The notes under the pieces were generated by a model. That model saw only the letters and a list, made by a program, of their open reading frames with translations. It ran no database searches and was not told the DNA's origin. Shown in pieces: positions 27,357 through 35,759 of a stretch of 64,000 bases of DNA (position 1 is the stretch's first letter; each line of letters starts with the position of its first letter). The position numbers and the translations under genes were made by a program. The stretch is from Pusillimonas sp044464525 (GTDB lineage Bacteria > Pseudomonadota > Gammaproteobacteria > Burkholderiales > Burkholderiaceae_B): positions 75,760 to 139,759 of the forward strand of contig NZ_JBIQLE010000006.1 of the NCBI RefSeq assembly GCF_044464525.1, written 5' to 3'.

Positions 27357-28103
27357 ATGACGCAAACTTTATTATCGGCCAAGAACATCACACGCCGCTT
27401 CGGCGGCCTGACGGCCATCGACAACGTCTCGCTCGAGCTCAAGCGCGGCGCCGTGCACGCGGTAATCGGCACCAACGGCGCCGGCAAATCCACCCTCGTC
27501 AGCGTGCTGTCGGGCGAATTGGCGCCCAACGAAGGCGCCATCTTCATGAACCAGGAAAACATCACCGCCTGGCCGCAGCCCAAGCGTGCCCGCGCCGGCA
27601 TGGGGCGCAGCTATCAGCGCACCACGATTTTCCCGTCCCTGACCGTGCACGAAAACTGCCGCCTGACAGCCCAGGCCAATCACCAGCACTTCTGGAGCTG
27701 GCTGCCTTCCAGCCGCTGCAAGCAAAGCAACGAGGCCGCCGACCGCGCGCTCGAACTGGCGGGCCTGTCACAGTTCAGCGGCCAGGTGGCCGGGCTGCTC
27801 TCGCATGGGGGCAAGCGCCAACTGGAAATCGCCATGAGCCTGTCTACGCACCCTGCGGTGCTGTTGCTGGACGAGCCGTTGGCCGGCATGGGCTCCGAAG
27901 AAACCGACCGCATGCTCAATTTGCTGGATTCACTCAAGGCCCAGCACGCCATCCTTCTGGTGGAGCACGACATGGATGCCGTGTTCCGCATCTCCGACGA
28001 GATTACGGTAATGGTCAACGGCGCAGTGATCGCGCATGGCGACCCGGTCAGCATCAAGGCCGACCCACTAGTGCAAACCGCCTACCTCGGAGACGACGAA
28101 TGA
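27357..28103 (+). CDS. Liv-type ABC transporter ATP-binding protein (LivG family)
   Basis: 248-aa ATPase. It has Walker A GTNGAGKSTLVSVLSG (about 38-53), a signature region LLSHGGKRQLEIAMSL where the usual LSGG is LSHG, as in many LivG proteins, Walker B VLLLDEPLAGM and the H-loop LLVEHDMD. The last 4 bases overlap the start of the next ATPase gene (ATGA), indicating translational coupling. Confidence 0.93.
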   Translation: MTQTLLSAKNITRRFGGLTAIDNVSLELKRGAVHAVIGTNGAGKSTLVSVLSGELAPNEGAIFMNQENITAWPQPKRARAGMGRSYQRTTIFPSLTVHENCRLTAQANHQHFWSWLPSSRCKQSNEAADRALELAGLSQFSGQVAGLLSHGGKRQLEIAMSLSTHPAVLLLDEPLAGMGSEETDRMLNLLDSLKAQHAILLVEHDMDAVFRISDEITVMVNGAVIAHGDPVSIKADPLVQTAYLGDDE

Positions 28104-28810
28104 GCGCGCTGATCGAAGCCTCCGGGCTGCATACATACTACGGCGCCAGCCACGTCCTGCACGGCATCGACCTGCGCATCGAGGCAGGCGAATCCATCGG
28201 GCTGCTGGGGCGCAACGGCATGGGCAAAACCACGCTGATCCGCACCGTAATGGGCCACCTTCCACCGGCACAGGGCAAAATCGTGATCCGGGGCCGGGAC
28301 AACACCCGCACCCAGCCGCACCAGGTGGCCCGCCTGGGTGTGGCCTATGTACCCGAAGGGCGGGGCATCTTCCCCAACCTCGACGTGCGCGAAAACCTGC
28401 TGGTGGCCGCCCGCCCCGGCTACAAGGGACGCAAAGACTGGTCCTACGAGCGCGTATTGGAAACCTTCCCCCGGCTGACCGAAAGGCTGGGCCATGGGGG
28501 TCAACAGCTTTCTGGCGGCGAGCAGCAGATGCTGGCTATCGGCCGGGCGCTAATGACCAACCCCGACGTGCTCATCTTGGACGAAGCCACGGAAGGCCTG
28601 GCGCCGCTGATCATCGCCGAGATCTGGCGCATTATCGAATCCATCCGCGAAACAGGCGTGGCAACGCTGATCGTAGACCGCAACTACCGCAAGGTGCTGG
28701 CGCACACGGATCGTTGCGTCGTGCTGGAAAAAGGCAAGGTCGTCGAGCAGCGCGATAGCGCCACCTTGTCCAGCCAGAACGAGCTGCTTACACGGTATTT
28801 GGGGGTTTAG
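28100..28810 (+). CDS. Liv-type ABC transporter ATP-binding protein (LivF family)
   Basis: 236-aa ATPase paired with the LivG-type protein. It has Walker A GRNGMGKTTLIRTVMG (about 36-51), the LivF hallmark VAYVPEGRGIFPNLDVRENL, signature LSGGEQQMLAIGRALM and Walker B LILDEATEGLAP. The switch region reads LIVDRNY where many LivF proteins have LVEQN, so the H-loop residue is Arg here. It is the last gene of the benzoate operon and converges with tsaC, leaving a 5-bp gap. Confidence 0.92.
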   Translation: MSALIEASGLHTYYGASHVLHGIDLRIEAGESIGLLGRNGMGKTTLIRTVMGHLPPAQGKIVIRGRDNTRTQPHQVARLGVAYVPEGRGIFPNLDVRENLLVAARPGYKGRKDWSYERVLETFPRLTERLGHGGQQLSGGEQQMLAIGRALMTNPDVLILDEATEGLAPLIIAEIWRIIESIRETGVATLIVDRNYRKVLAHTDRCVVLEKGKVVEQRDSATLSSQNELLTRYLGV

Positions 28811-28815
28811 GCACC

Positions 28816-29883
28816 TTAGCTGTCAAAGGCGGCAGCCGCCCGACCCAAGCGATCGTTAATGGCACGCCAGGCCGGCGTGCCCGGCGGTCGCTCAAAGACC
28901 AATCGGCTGTAGCCGCCTTGATCCAAACGACGCAGCAAGGCATAAAGCTCGCGGGCATAGGCGTGAGGCTCTGCTTGCGCGACGAACCATTCGACACCCG
29001 GCAAAACAGCGCCAAGCTCATCGAGCGGCTCGAACACGATACAGGCCAGGGGCTTTTGTGCGGCGGAGGCGTCGTTCAACAGAGCTAGCAGTTCGTGGCG
29101 CGGCAATACCTGCAGCGGTGTGCGGGGCGCGTAATGCGCCTTCAGAGAGCCGGAAACGCGCGGTGCCTGGGCAGGCGTATTTTCTCGGCCAGGCTCCAGG
29201 CTCTTGCGCCGGCTTGCGTCCTTGCCGCTGTGGGCCTGCACGAGGGTGTCGGGGGAAACGCCCAAGACCTCGCCGATCTGAACCGCAGTGATATGACCCG
29301 GGCGCAAAATGGCGGGGCCCACGCCTTGCTCAAGGCGTGAAAGATCCACGATGGTCGACTCGATGCCCACTTCCGAGGCTCCGCCTTCCAGAATCAGCAA
29401 GTCATCATCGGACATGTTCGAGAATTCGGCTCGCACATGATCGGCCTGAGTAGGCGACACCTGCCCGAACAGATTTGCGGAAGGCGCTGCCACACCGCCA
29501 TGCCCCCCTTTTAATTTCGCGAACGATTTCAGCAAGTCTTGGGCGACGGGGTGGGCGGGACAACGCAGGCCGATGCTGCTCTGCCCGCCAGCCACCGCGG
29601 CTGGAATATGTTCTGTCCTGGGCAGGATGAGGGTCAGTGGGCCGGGCCAGAAAGCATCGATCAAGAGTCGGGCCTGCGGGGGTACCTGCGCCGCCCAGTA
29701 CTCGATGTCAGCACCCGGCGGCAGATGCACGATGACCGGGTGGTTCGCCGGACGCCCCTTGGCGGCATAGATGCGGGCGATGGCTTCGACATTCTCGGCG
29801 TCGGCGCCAAGCCCGTACACAGTTTCGGTCGGAAAAGCGACAAGACCGCCTTCGAGCAGGCGCTGCGCCGCTCGCCGGATCAT
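28816..29883 (-). CDS. L-threonylcarbamoyladenylate synthase (TsaC/Sua5 long form)
   Basis: Makes threonylcarbamoyl-AMP from Thr, bicarbonate and ATP for the t6A37 tRNA modification. The 355-aa form has the YrdC domain (LVAFPTETVYGLGADA, KGRPANHPVIVHL, FWPGPLTLILPR, AAPSANLFGQVSPTQADHV) plus the C-terminal Sua5 domain (about 215-350, with HYAPRTPLQVL). The start ATG at 29883 overlaps the purK stop as ATGA; an ATG 9 bp upstream is possible. Last gene of the purC-purE-purK-tsaC series. Confidence 0.93.
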   Translation of the reverse strand: MIRRAAQRLLEGGLVAFPTETVYGLGADAENVEAIARIYAAKGRPANHPVIVHLPPGADIEYWAAQVPPQARLLIDAFWPGPLTLILPRTEHIPAAVAGGQSSIGLRCPAHPVAQDLLKSFAKLKGGHGGVAAPSANLFGQVSPTQADHVRAEFSNMSDDDLLILEGGASEVGIESTIVDLSRLEQGVGPAILRPGHITAVQIGEVLGVSPDTLVQAHSGKDASRRKSLEPGRENTPAQAPRVSGSLKAHYAPRTPLQVLPRHELLALLNDASAAQKPLACIVFEPLDELGAVLPGVEWFVAQAEPHAYARELYALLRRLDQGGYSRLVFERPPGTPAWRAINDRLGRAAAAFDS

Positions 29884-31064
29884 GGCTTCCATTCGATTTC
29901 CAGCGCGTCGGCGACATCGCGCGCGCCCTTGCGGGCTTCATCCAGCGTAGCACCCAGCACGGTGACGTGGCCCATCTTGCGACCGCGTCGAGCGTCGGCT
30001 TTGCCATAGAGATGCAGCTTGGCGCCCCGCACGCGCAACACGCGGGACCAGTCCGGCTCGCGCTGCCGACCCTGAGCATCGAACCATGCGTCGCCCAGGA
30101 TATTGAGCATGACGGTGGCGCACAAGCACGAGGGGTCGCCCAGCGGCTGTCCGGCCATGACTCGGGCCTGCTGCTCGAACTGGCTGCTGATGCATGCATC
30201 GATGGTGTAATGGCCGCTGTTATGCGGCCGGGGCGCCATTTCGTTGGCGACCAGGCTGCCATCCTCAAGAACAAAGAACTCGACGCACAACACACCGACA
30301 TAATCCAGAGCGTGGGCAATATCTTGCGCGATACGCTCGGCTTTCTGGCCGGAATTACGCGCCGAGGCTGAATCGGAAGCCTCAACCATCGATACCGCCA
30401 GAATGCCGTCTCGGTGCTCGTTGGTGGAAGGTGCATAGGCCACGGCATCTCCGTTGGCATCACGTGCCACCACAACAGAAATTTCGGAAACCAGCGGCAC
30501 GAAAGCCTCTAACACACATGGCACGCCGCCCATGGCCTGCCAGGCCGAAAGGGCCTCGTCGCGGTTGGCGACGCGTGCCTGCCCCTTGCCGTCGTAGCCC
30601 AATCGGGCTGACTTCAAGATGCCGGGGAACAGGCCATGCCCCGCCTGTTCGAGATCAGCGGCCTGCATAACGGCAACATGAGGCGCAATCTGAACGCCGG
30701 CCTCGACGAGAAAGGTTTTTTCAGCGATACGGTCTTGAGCAATGGCCACCGCACGCGAGTCGGGGGTGACACGAATGCTTTGTGCAAGCTTCGCCAGGCT
30801 TTGTGCAGGTACGTTCTCGAACTCGGTAGTTACTGCAGCGCATAAACCGGCCAGGCGGTCGAGCGCTTGCGCGTCATTGTAGGCTGCCTGGATGTGCAGG
30901 TCGGCCACGACCCCGGCCGGGCATTCGGCGGCCGGATCCAGCACGGCAACCTTGTAACCCAAGCTTTGGGCGGCGTGGCAGAACATCCGGCCCAACTGAC
31001 CGCCACCCAGCATCCCGAGCCAGTTGCCAGGCGCGATCACGGAAGAGTCGGAAGGTTTCTTCAT
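29880..31064 (-). CDS. purK: N5-carboxyaminoimidazole ribonucleotide synthase
   Basis: ATP-grasp enzyme that carboxylates AIR to N5-CAIR in purine synthesis. The 394-aa protein has the N-terminal WLGMLGGGQLGRMFCHAAQSLGY, TTEFENVPAQSL, VLEAFVPLVSEISVVVARD and the catalytic-loop region VEFFVLEDGSLVANEMAPRPHNSGH, all PurK-specific. It follows purE by 57 bp on the minus strand and is coupled to tsaC by a 4-base overlap. Confidence 0.96.
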   Translation of the reverse strand: MKKPSDSSVIAPGNWLGMLGGGQLGRMFCHAAQSLGYKVAVLDPAAECPAGVVADLHIQAAYNDAQALDRLAGLCAAVTTEFENVPAQSLAKLAQSIRVTPDSRAVAIAQDRIAEKTFLVEAGVQIAPHVAVMQAADLEQAGHGLFPGILKSARLGYDGKGQARVANRDEALSAWQAMGGVPCVLEAFVPLVSEISVVVARDANGDAVAYAPSTNEHRDGILAVSMVEASDSASARNSGQKAERIAQDIAHALDYVGVLCVEFFVLEDGSLVANEMAPRPHNSGHYTIDACISSQFEQQARVMAGQPLGDPSCLCATVMLNILGDAWFDAQGRQREPDWSRVLRVRGAKLHLYGKADARRGRKMGHVTVLGATLDEARKGARDVADALEIEWKP

Positions 31065-31121
31065 ATTGTAGGTACCATGTACGCTGCTGTAGAACGCGAT
31101 TGGAAATATTGCCGCGCAGAC

Positions 31122-31661
31122 TCAACCCGCCTGGCCGTCGACTGCTGGAGGCGGCACCGCCATGGCGCGCGCGGCCTCGGTCTGCCTGGCTCGGAAGGCA
31201 ACGAGCTTGCTGCGCAAGCCAGGTTCGGTAACCGCCATGCAGGCAATGGCATGTAGCGCCGCGTTGGCCGCACCGGCCTCGCCGATGGCGAAGGTGGCGA
31301 CGGGCACGCCCTTGGGCATCTGCACAATGGACAGCAGCGAATCTTCTCCGCGCAGATAGCGCGAAGGCACGGGCACGCCATACACCGGCACCGGCGTGAG
31401 GGCCGCCATCATGCCGGGCAAATGGGCTGCGCCACCGGCGCCGGCGATGATGCCCCGCAGGCCGCGTCCCGCAGCTTGCTCCCCATAGCGTGCCATGTCT
31501 CCGGGCATGCGATGCGCCGAGATGACGCGGGTTTCGTGCGGCACACCGAATTCCTGCAGCATCGCCGCAGCGTGCTTCATGACGTCCCAGTCGCTGGACG
31601 AGCCCATGATGATGCCGATAAGCGGATGCTCATCGGAAGACGTATCGGCGGATGTGCTCAT
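31122..31661 (-). CDS. purE: N5-carboxyaminoimidazole ribonucleotide mutase
   Basis: Converts N5-CAIR to CAIR, the step after PurK. The 179-aa class I PurE shows the P-loop-like MGSSSDWDVMKHAA, the catalytic-His motif VISAHRMPGDMARY and GAGGAAHLPGMMAALT. I start at the ATG at 31661; a TTG nine codons upstream would give a longer N-terminus. The Shine-Dalgarno sequence is weak. Confidence 0.95.
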   Translation of the reverse strand: MSTSADTSSDEHPLIGIIMGSSSDWDVMKHAAAMLQEFGVPHETRVISAHRMPGDMARYGEQAAGRGLRGIIAGAGGAAHLPGMMAALTPVPVYGVPVPSRYLRGEDSLLSIVQMPKGVPVATFAIGEAGAANAALHAIACMAVTEPGLRSKLVAFRARQTEAARAMAVPPPAVDGQAG

Positions 31662-31709
31662 AAAAATACCGGCTAGCAGGCCCGGCAAGCGAGCCAGGAA
31701 ACACGAGAA

Positions 31710-32588
31710 TCAAGTGGTTAGGCGGGTGACCGCCTCGCGATACTTGGCGGCCGTCTTTTCAATGACTTCGGCCGGAAGGCGCGGTGCGGGCGGGGTTTTG
31801 TCCCACGGCTGGGCTTCAAGCCAGTCGCGCACGAACTGCTTGTCGAAAGACGGTGGGCTGATGCCTTCGGCGTATTGGTCGGCCGGCCAGAAACGTGAAG
31901 AGTCCGGCGTAAGCACTTCGTCCATAAGGTGCAACACCCCTTCGGCATCAAGACCGAACTCGAACTTGGTGTCGGCGATTACGATGCCCTTTTCAGCGGC
32001 GTAAGCGGACGCTTCCGAATAAAGCCGCAACGTAACGTTGCGAATTTGTTCCGCCATGTCCTGGCCCACCTCGGCCACTACGTGGGCAAAATCGACGTTT
32101 TCATCATGAGCCCCAACCTCGGCCTTGGCCGCAGGCGTAAAGATCGGTTCGGGCAGGCGGCCGGCCTGCTTCAGGCCGGCAGGCAGCGTAATGCCACAAA
32201 CCCGGCCCGAGGCTTGGTAGTCTTTCCAGCCCGAGCCGATGAGGTAGCCCCGCGCCACCGCCTCGACCATGATGGGCTTGAGGCGTTTGACCACCATGGC
32301 GCGGCCGGCGACCTGGTCGCGCTCGTCGGCCGCCACCACGTCTTCCGGGGCAATGCCCGTAGCATGGTTGGGCAGCACATGGGCAAGCTTGCCAAGCCAG
32401 AACGCAGTAAGTTCGGTAAGCACCTGGCCTTTGCCTGGAATAGGATCATCAAGAATGACGTCAAAGGCCGAAATGCGGTCGGCGGCGACGATGAGAAGCT
32501 TGTCGTCGCCCACGGCATACATATCGCGCACCTTGCCGCGCGCCAGCAAGGGCAGCGACCTGATCTGCGATTGATGCAATGCCGTCAT
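31710..32588 (-). CDS. purC: Phosphoribosylaminoimidazole-succinocarboxamide synthase
   Basis: Ligates aspartate to CAIR using ATP. The 292-aa protein is the longer SAICAR-synthetase form, with RGKVRDMYAVGDDKLLIVAADRISAFDVIL (about 16-45), LKPIMVEAVARGYLIGSGWKDYQ and IVIADTKFEFGLD. The start codon directly abuts the fba stop (TAAATG), so fba and purC are tightly coupled. Confidence 0.96.
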   Translation of the reverse strand: MTALHQSQIRSLPLLARGKVRDMYAVGDDKLLIVAADRISAFDVILDDPIPGKGQVLTELTAFWLGKLAHVLPNHATGIAPEDVVAADERDQVAGRAMVVKRLKPIMVEAVARGYLIGSGWKDYQASGRVCGITLPAGLKQAGRLPEPIFTPAAKAEVGAHDENVDFAHVVAEVGQDMAEQIRNVTLRLYSEASAYAAEKGIVIADTKFEFGLDAEGVLHLMDEVLTPDSSRFWPADQYAEGISPPSFDKQFVRDWLEAQPWDKTPPAPRLPAEVIEKTAAKYREAVTRLTT

Positions 32589-33653
32589 TTACTGCACCAC
32601 CTGGGCCAGTTCGCCGGCGGCGTAGCGGCGCGCCATTTCGTCCAGCGCGATGGGCTTGATCTTGCCGGCGTTGCCGGCCGTGCCGAACTGCTCGTAGCGC
32701 TGAAGGCAGATTTGCTTGGCGGCCAAACGCGCTGGCTTGAGGTATTCGCGCGGGTCGAACTTTGAGGGGTTTTCGGCCATGAAGCGACGGATGGCGCCTG
32801 TCATGGCAAGGCGGATGTCGGTGTCGATGTTGACCTTGCGCACGCCGAACTTGATGGCCTCTTGAATTTCTTCAACGGGCACGCCGTAGGTTTCTTTCAT
32901 GTCGCCGCCGAACTGGCGAATTTCGGCCAGAAGCTCTTGGGGCACGCTGGAGCTGCCGTGCATGACCAAATGGGTATTGGGCAGGCGGGCGTGGATCTCT
33001 TTGATGCGCGAGGTGGAAAGAATGTCGCCAGTGGGCTTGCGCGAGAACTTGTAGGCGCCGTGGCTTGTGCCGATGGCGATGGCCAAGGCGTCAAGCTGGG
33101 TTTGGCGTACGAAATCAACAGCCTGCTCGGGGTCGGTAAGAAGCTGCTCTATGGTAAGCGTGCCTTCGGCGCCATGGCCGTCTTCTTTGTCGCCCATCAT
33201 GGTTTCAAGCGAGCCCAGGCAGCCCAGTTCACCTTCGACGGTAATGCCCAGCTTGTGCGCCATTGCGACAACTTGCCTGGTGACATCGACGTTGTACTCG
33301 TAGTCGGCGATGCTCTTGCCGTCTTCTTCAAGCGAGCCGTCCATCATGACGCTGGTAAAGCCCAGATCGATCGCGCCTTTGCAGATTGCGGGCGACTGCC
33401 CGTGGTCTTGGTGCATGACCACCGGCAGGTGCGGATAGCTTTCGACCGCAGCCTGGATGAGTTTCTTCAGGAAGCCTTCACCGGCATATTTGCGTGCGCC
33501 TGCCGAAGCCTGCATGATGACCGGACTGTCGGTTTCATGCGCGGCCTCCATGATGGCCTGGACCTGCTCAAGATTGTTGACGTTGAATGCCGGAATGCCG
33601 TAGCCGTTCTCGGCGGCATGATCAAGCAACTGGCGCATGGAAACTAGGGCCAT
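32589..33653 (-). CDS. fba: Fructose-bisphosphate aldolase class II (CbbA type)
   Basis: Zn-dependent aldolase interconverting FBP with DHAP and G3P. The 354-aa protein has the zinc/active-site region VVMHQDHGQSP (about 80-90), VEGELGCLGSLE (about 140), GTSHGAYKF with a metal His, VMHGSSSVP and KVNIDTDIRLA. It resembles the aldolases found with tkt, gap and pgk in betaproteobacteria. There is no clear evidence for a Calvin cycle, because no RuBisCO or PRK gene is present. Confidence 0.95.
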   Translation of the reverse strand: MALVSMRQLLDHAAENGYGIPAFNVNNLEQVQAIMEAAHETDSPVIMQASAGARKYAGEGFLKKLIQAAVESYPHLPVVMHQDHGQSPAICKGAIDLGFTSVMMDGSLEEDGKSIADYEYNVDVTRQVVAMAHKLGITVEGELGCLGSLETMMGDKEDGHGAEGTLTIEQLLTDPEQAVDFVRQTQLDALAIAIGTSHGAYKFSRKPTGDILSTSRIKEIHARLPNTHLVMHGSSSVPQELLAEIRQFGGDMKETYGVPVEEIQEAIKFGVRKVNIDTDIRLAMTGAIRRFMAENPSKFDPREYLKPARLAAKQICLQRYEQFGTAGNAGKIKPIALDEMARRYAAGELAQVVQ

Positions 33654-33749
33654 GACAAGACCTCCAAAATCTAAGAATAAAGGGGATTACCGCAATTTTA
33701 CCCGAATGGGGCGCAAGGCATTTCCCTGCACAACGCGCCAAAAACATTG

Positions 33750-33789
33750 AAAAACCGCGCTTTCAGCCCACTTGGGCCAAATAGCGCGG
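33750..33789 (-). terminator. Rho-independent terminator downstream of mog
   Basis: On the minus strand a 7-bp stem (ccgcgct/agcgcgg, 33783-33789 with 33755-33761) encloses a smaller GGCCC/GGGCT stem and is followed by TTTTT. It separates the tkt-gap-pgk-mog segment from fba-purC-purE-purK. The remaining 183-bp spacer should hold the fba promoter. Confidence 0.75.
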
Positions 33790-33836
33790 AACCAGCCCCG
33801 CCTCAAGCGGCCACGGCTGAGCGGCGCGCACTGCGA

Positions 33837-34469
33837 TCAAGCACGCGGCGCACGCACTGCAGACTTGGGCCGGAAAGCCTTGACGATATGCTCGTGAGTT
33901 TCAATATACGGGCCGCCGATCAGGTCAATGCAATACGGCACGGCGGCGAATATCCCCGCCACAACCACACGGCCCTCGTCGTCCTTCAGGCCTTCGAGTG
34001 TTTCTTTGATGGCTTTTGGCTGACCCGGCAGGTTGATGATCAGGGCGGCGTGCCCGGCCGTTTCCCGGATGACCGCCACCTGTCGCGAAAGTATCGCCGT
34101 CGGCACGAAGCGCAGGCTGATCTGACGCATCTGCTCGCCAAAACCGGGCATTGGCTTTGTGGCGATATCAAGGGTGGCCTCGGGGGTGACATCACGCCGC
34201 GCGGGGCCGGTGCCGCCGGTGGTCAGCACCAGATCGCAGCCCACTGCGTCCACCAGTTCAATAATGGTATCAGAAATGGTTTGCCTATCGTCGGCGACAA
34301 GACGGGCGGCATATTGACTGGCGCCCACCAAGGCATCGTCCAACCATGATTGCAGGGCGGGAATGCCTTGGTCTTCGTATGCGCCGCTAGAGGCGCGGTC
34401 GGACACCGACACCAAGCCGACCAGAAGCTCATCGGGATTGCGGCGAGTCAGCCGCACATTCGTAGACAT
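33837..34469 (-). CDS. mog: Molybdopterin adenylyltransferase (MogA family)
   Basis: Activates molybdopterin by adenylation before molybdenum insertion. The 210-aa protein has the MPT-binding motif LVLTTGGTGPARRDVTPEAT (about 80-99), VGLVSVSDRASSGAYEDQG near the start, MRQISLRFVPTAILSRQVA and IINLPGQPKAI. It is 26 bp downstream of pgk and ends at a terminator. It occupies the slot between pgk and fba where pyruvate kinase is often found in relatives. Confidence 0.9.
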   Translation of the reverse strand: MSTNVRLTRRNPDELLVGLVSVSDRASSGAYEDQGIPALQSWLDDALVGASQYAARLVADDRQTISDTIIELVDAVGCDLVLTTGGTGPARRDVTPEATLDIATKPMPGFGEQMRQISLRFVPTAILSRQVAVIRETAGHAALIINLPGQPKAIKETLEGLKDDEGRVVVAGIFAAVPYCIDLIGGPYIETHEHIVKAFRPKSAVRAPRA

Positions 34470-34495
34470 GAATCAACCTCCTGCGTAAACACGGC

Positions 34496-35692
34496 TCAGG
34501 CGGTGGCGCGCTGCTGAAGAATCTCGACGGCAGGCAAAGTCTTGCCTTCGAGGAATTCCAGGAAAGCGCCGCCGCCGGTAGAGATATAGCCAACCTTGTC
34601 GGCGATGCCGTACTTGGAAATAGCGGCGAGCGTGTCACCGCCGCCGGCAATGGAAAACGCCTCGGATTCGGCGATGGCACGAGCAATGGCCTCGGTGCCG
34701 CCGGAAAAAGCGTCGAATTCGAAAACACCCACCGGGCCGTTCCAGACGATGGTGCCGGCCTGGCGCAACTGGTCGGCCAGCATGGCCGAGGTTTCGGGGC
34801 CAATATCCAGAATGAGGTCATCGGCGGCCACCTCGCTTGCCGGCTTGACCGCGGCTGCGGCATCGGCAGCGAACGACTTGGCGCAAACAACGTCGACCGG
34901 GATGGGTACCTCGGCGCCGCGCTGCTTCATGATCTCGATCACCTCGTGCGCCTGCAGCAACTGCTCGGGCTCAGCCAGCGATTTTCCGATGGAAAGCCCT
35001 TGGGCCAGCATGAAGGTGTTGGCTATGCCTCCGCCAACGATAAGCTGGTCCACCTTATCGGCCAGCGACTTCAATATTGAAAGCTTGGTCGACACCTTGG
35101 AGCCCGCAACAATGGCCACCATGGGCCGCTTCGGGTCGCTAAGCGCCCTGCCCAGCGCATCGAGCTCGGCCTCGAGCAAAGGGCCCGCGCATGCAATGGG
35201 AGCGAACCGCGCAATGCCATGCGTGGTGGCCTGGGCGCGGTGCGCAGTGCCAAAGGCATCGTTCACGTACACGTCGCACAACTTAGCCATCTTGCGCGAC
35301 AGGGTTTCGTCATTCTTTTTTTCGCCGACATTACAGCGGCAATTTTCAAGCAGCACGACCTGGCCTGGCTCGACCTGCACGCCTTCAACCCAGTCTTGAA
35401 CCAATTGCACGGGCTGGCCCAGCAGCGATGTCATGCGCGCGGCAACAGGCGCCAGGCTATCGCCGGCGGCCAGGGCGCCTTCGACCGGCCGGCCCAGATG
35501 GGATGTAACCATTACGGCCGCGCCCGCGTCCAGCGCCATGCGAATGGCCGGAATCGAAGCACGGATGCGCGTATCTTCGGAAATTTCTCCGGCATCGTTG
35601 AACGGAACGTTGAGGTCGGAACGAATGAAGACGCGCTTGCCTGTCAGGGCGTCTGTTTTGGCCAAGGCCGATAGGGTATTGATCGCAGACAT
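34496..35692 (-). CDS. pgk: Phosphoglycerate kinase
   Basis: Transfers phosphate between 1,3-bisphosphoglycerate and ADP. The 398-aa protein has the signature RVFIRSDLNVPFND (about 20-33), MVTSHLGRP, GPLLEAELDALGRAL, AIVAGSKVSTKLSIL and the C-terminal nucleotide site SIAGGGDTLAAI with VGYISTGGGAFLEFLEGKTLP. It follows gap on the minus strand across a 67-bp gap that contains a hairpin. Confidence 0.97.
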   Translation of the reverse strand: MSAINTLSALAKTDALTGKRVFIRSDLNVPFNDAGEISEDTRIRASIPAIRMALDAGAAVMVTSHLGRPVEGALAAGDSLAPVAARMTSLLGQPVQLVQDWVEGVQVEPGQVVLLENCRCNVGEKKNDETLSRKMAKLCDVYVNDAFGTAHRAQATTHGIARFAPIACAGPLLEAELDALGRALSDPKRPMVAIVAGSKVSTKLSILKSLADKVDQLIVGGGIANTFMLAQGLSIGKSLAEPEQLLQAHEVIEIMKQRGAEVPIPVDVVCAKSFAADAAAAVKPASEVAADDLILDIGPETSAMLADQLRQAGTIVWNGPVGVFEFDAFSGGTEAIARAIAESEAFSIAGGGDTLAAISKYGIADKVGYISTGGGAFLEFLEGKTLPAVEILQQRATA

Positions 35693-35716
35693 GGATTATC
35701 GATAGTATGAATATCA

Positions 35717-35740
35717 AAGGGCGGGATTGATCCCGCCCTT
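35717..35740. repeat. Hairpin in the gap-pgk intergenic space
   Basis: Perfect 10-bp stem (35717-35726 with 35731-35740) with a 4-nt loop. Only a very short T stretch follows in either direction, so it may be a partial terminator or an RNA-processing stem that sets Gap above Pgk. Confidence 0.6.
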
Positions 35741-35759
35741 GTTGCACTGTAACGCCCGA

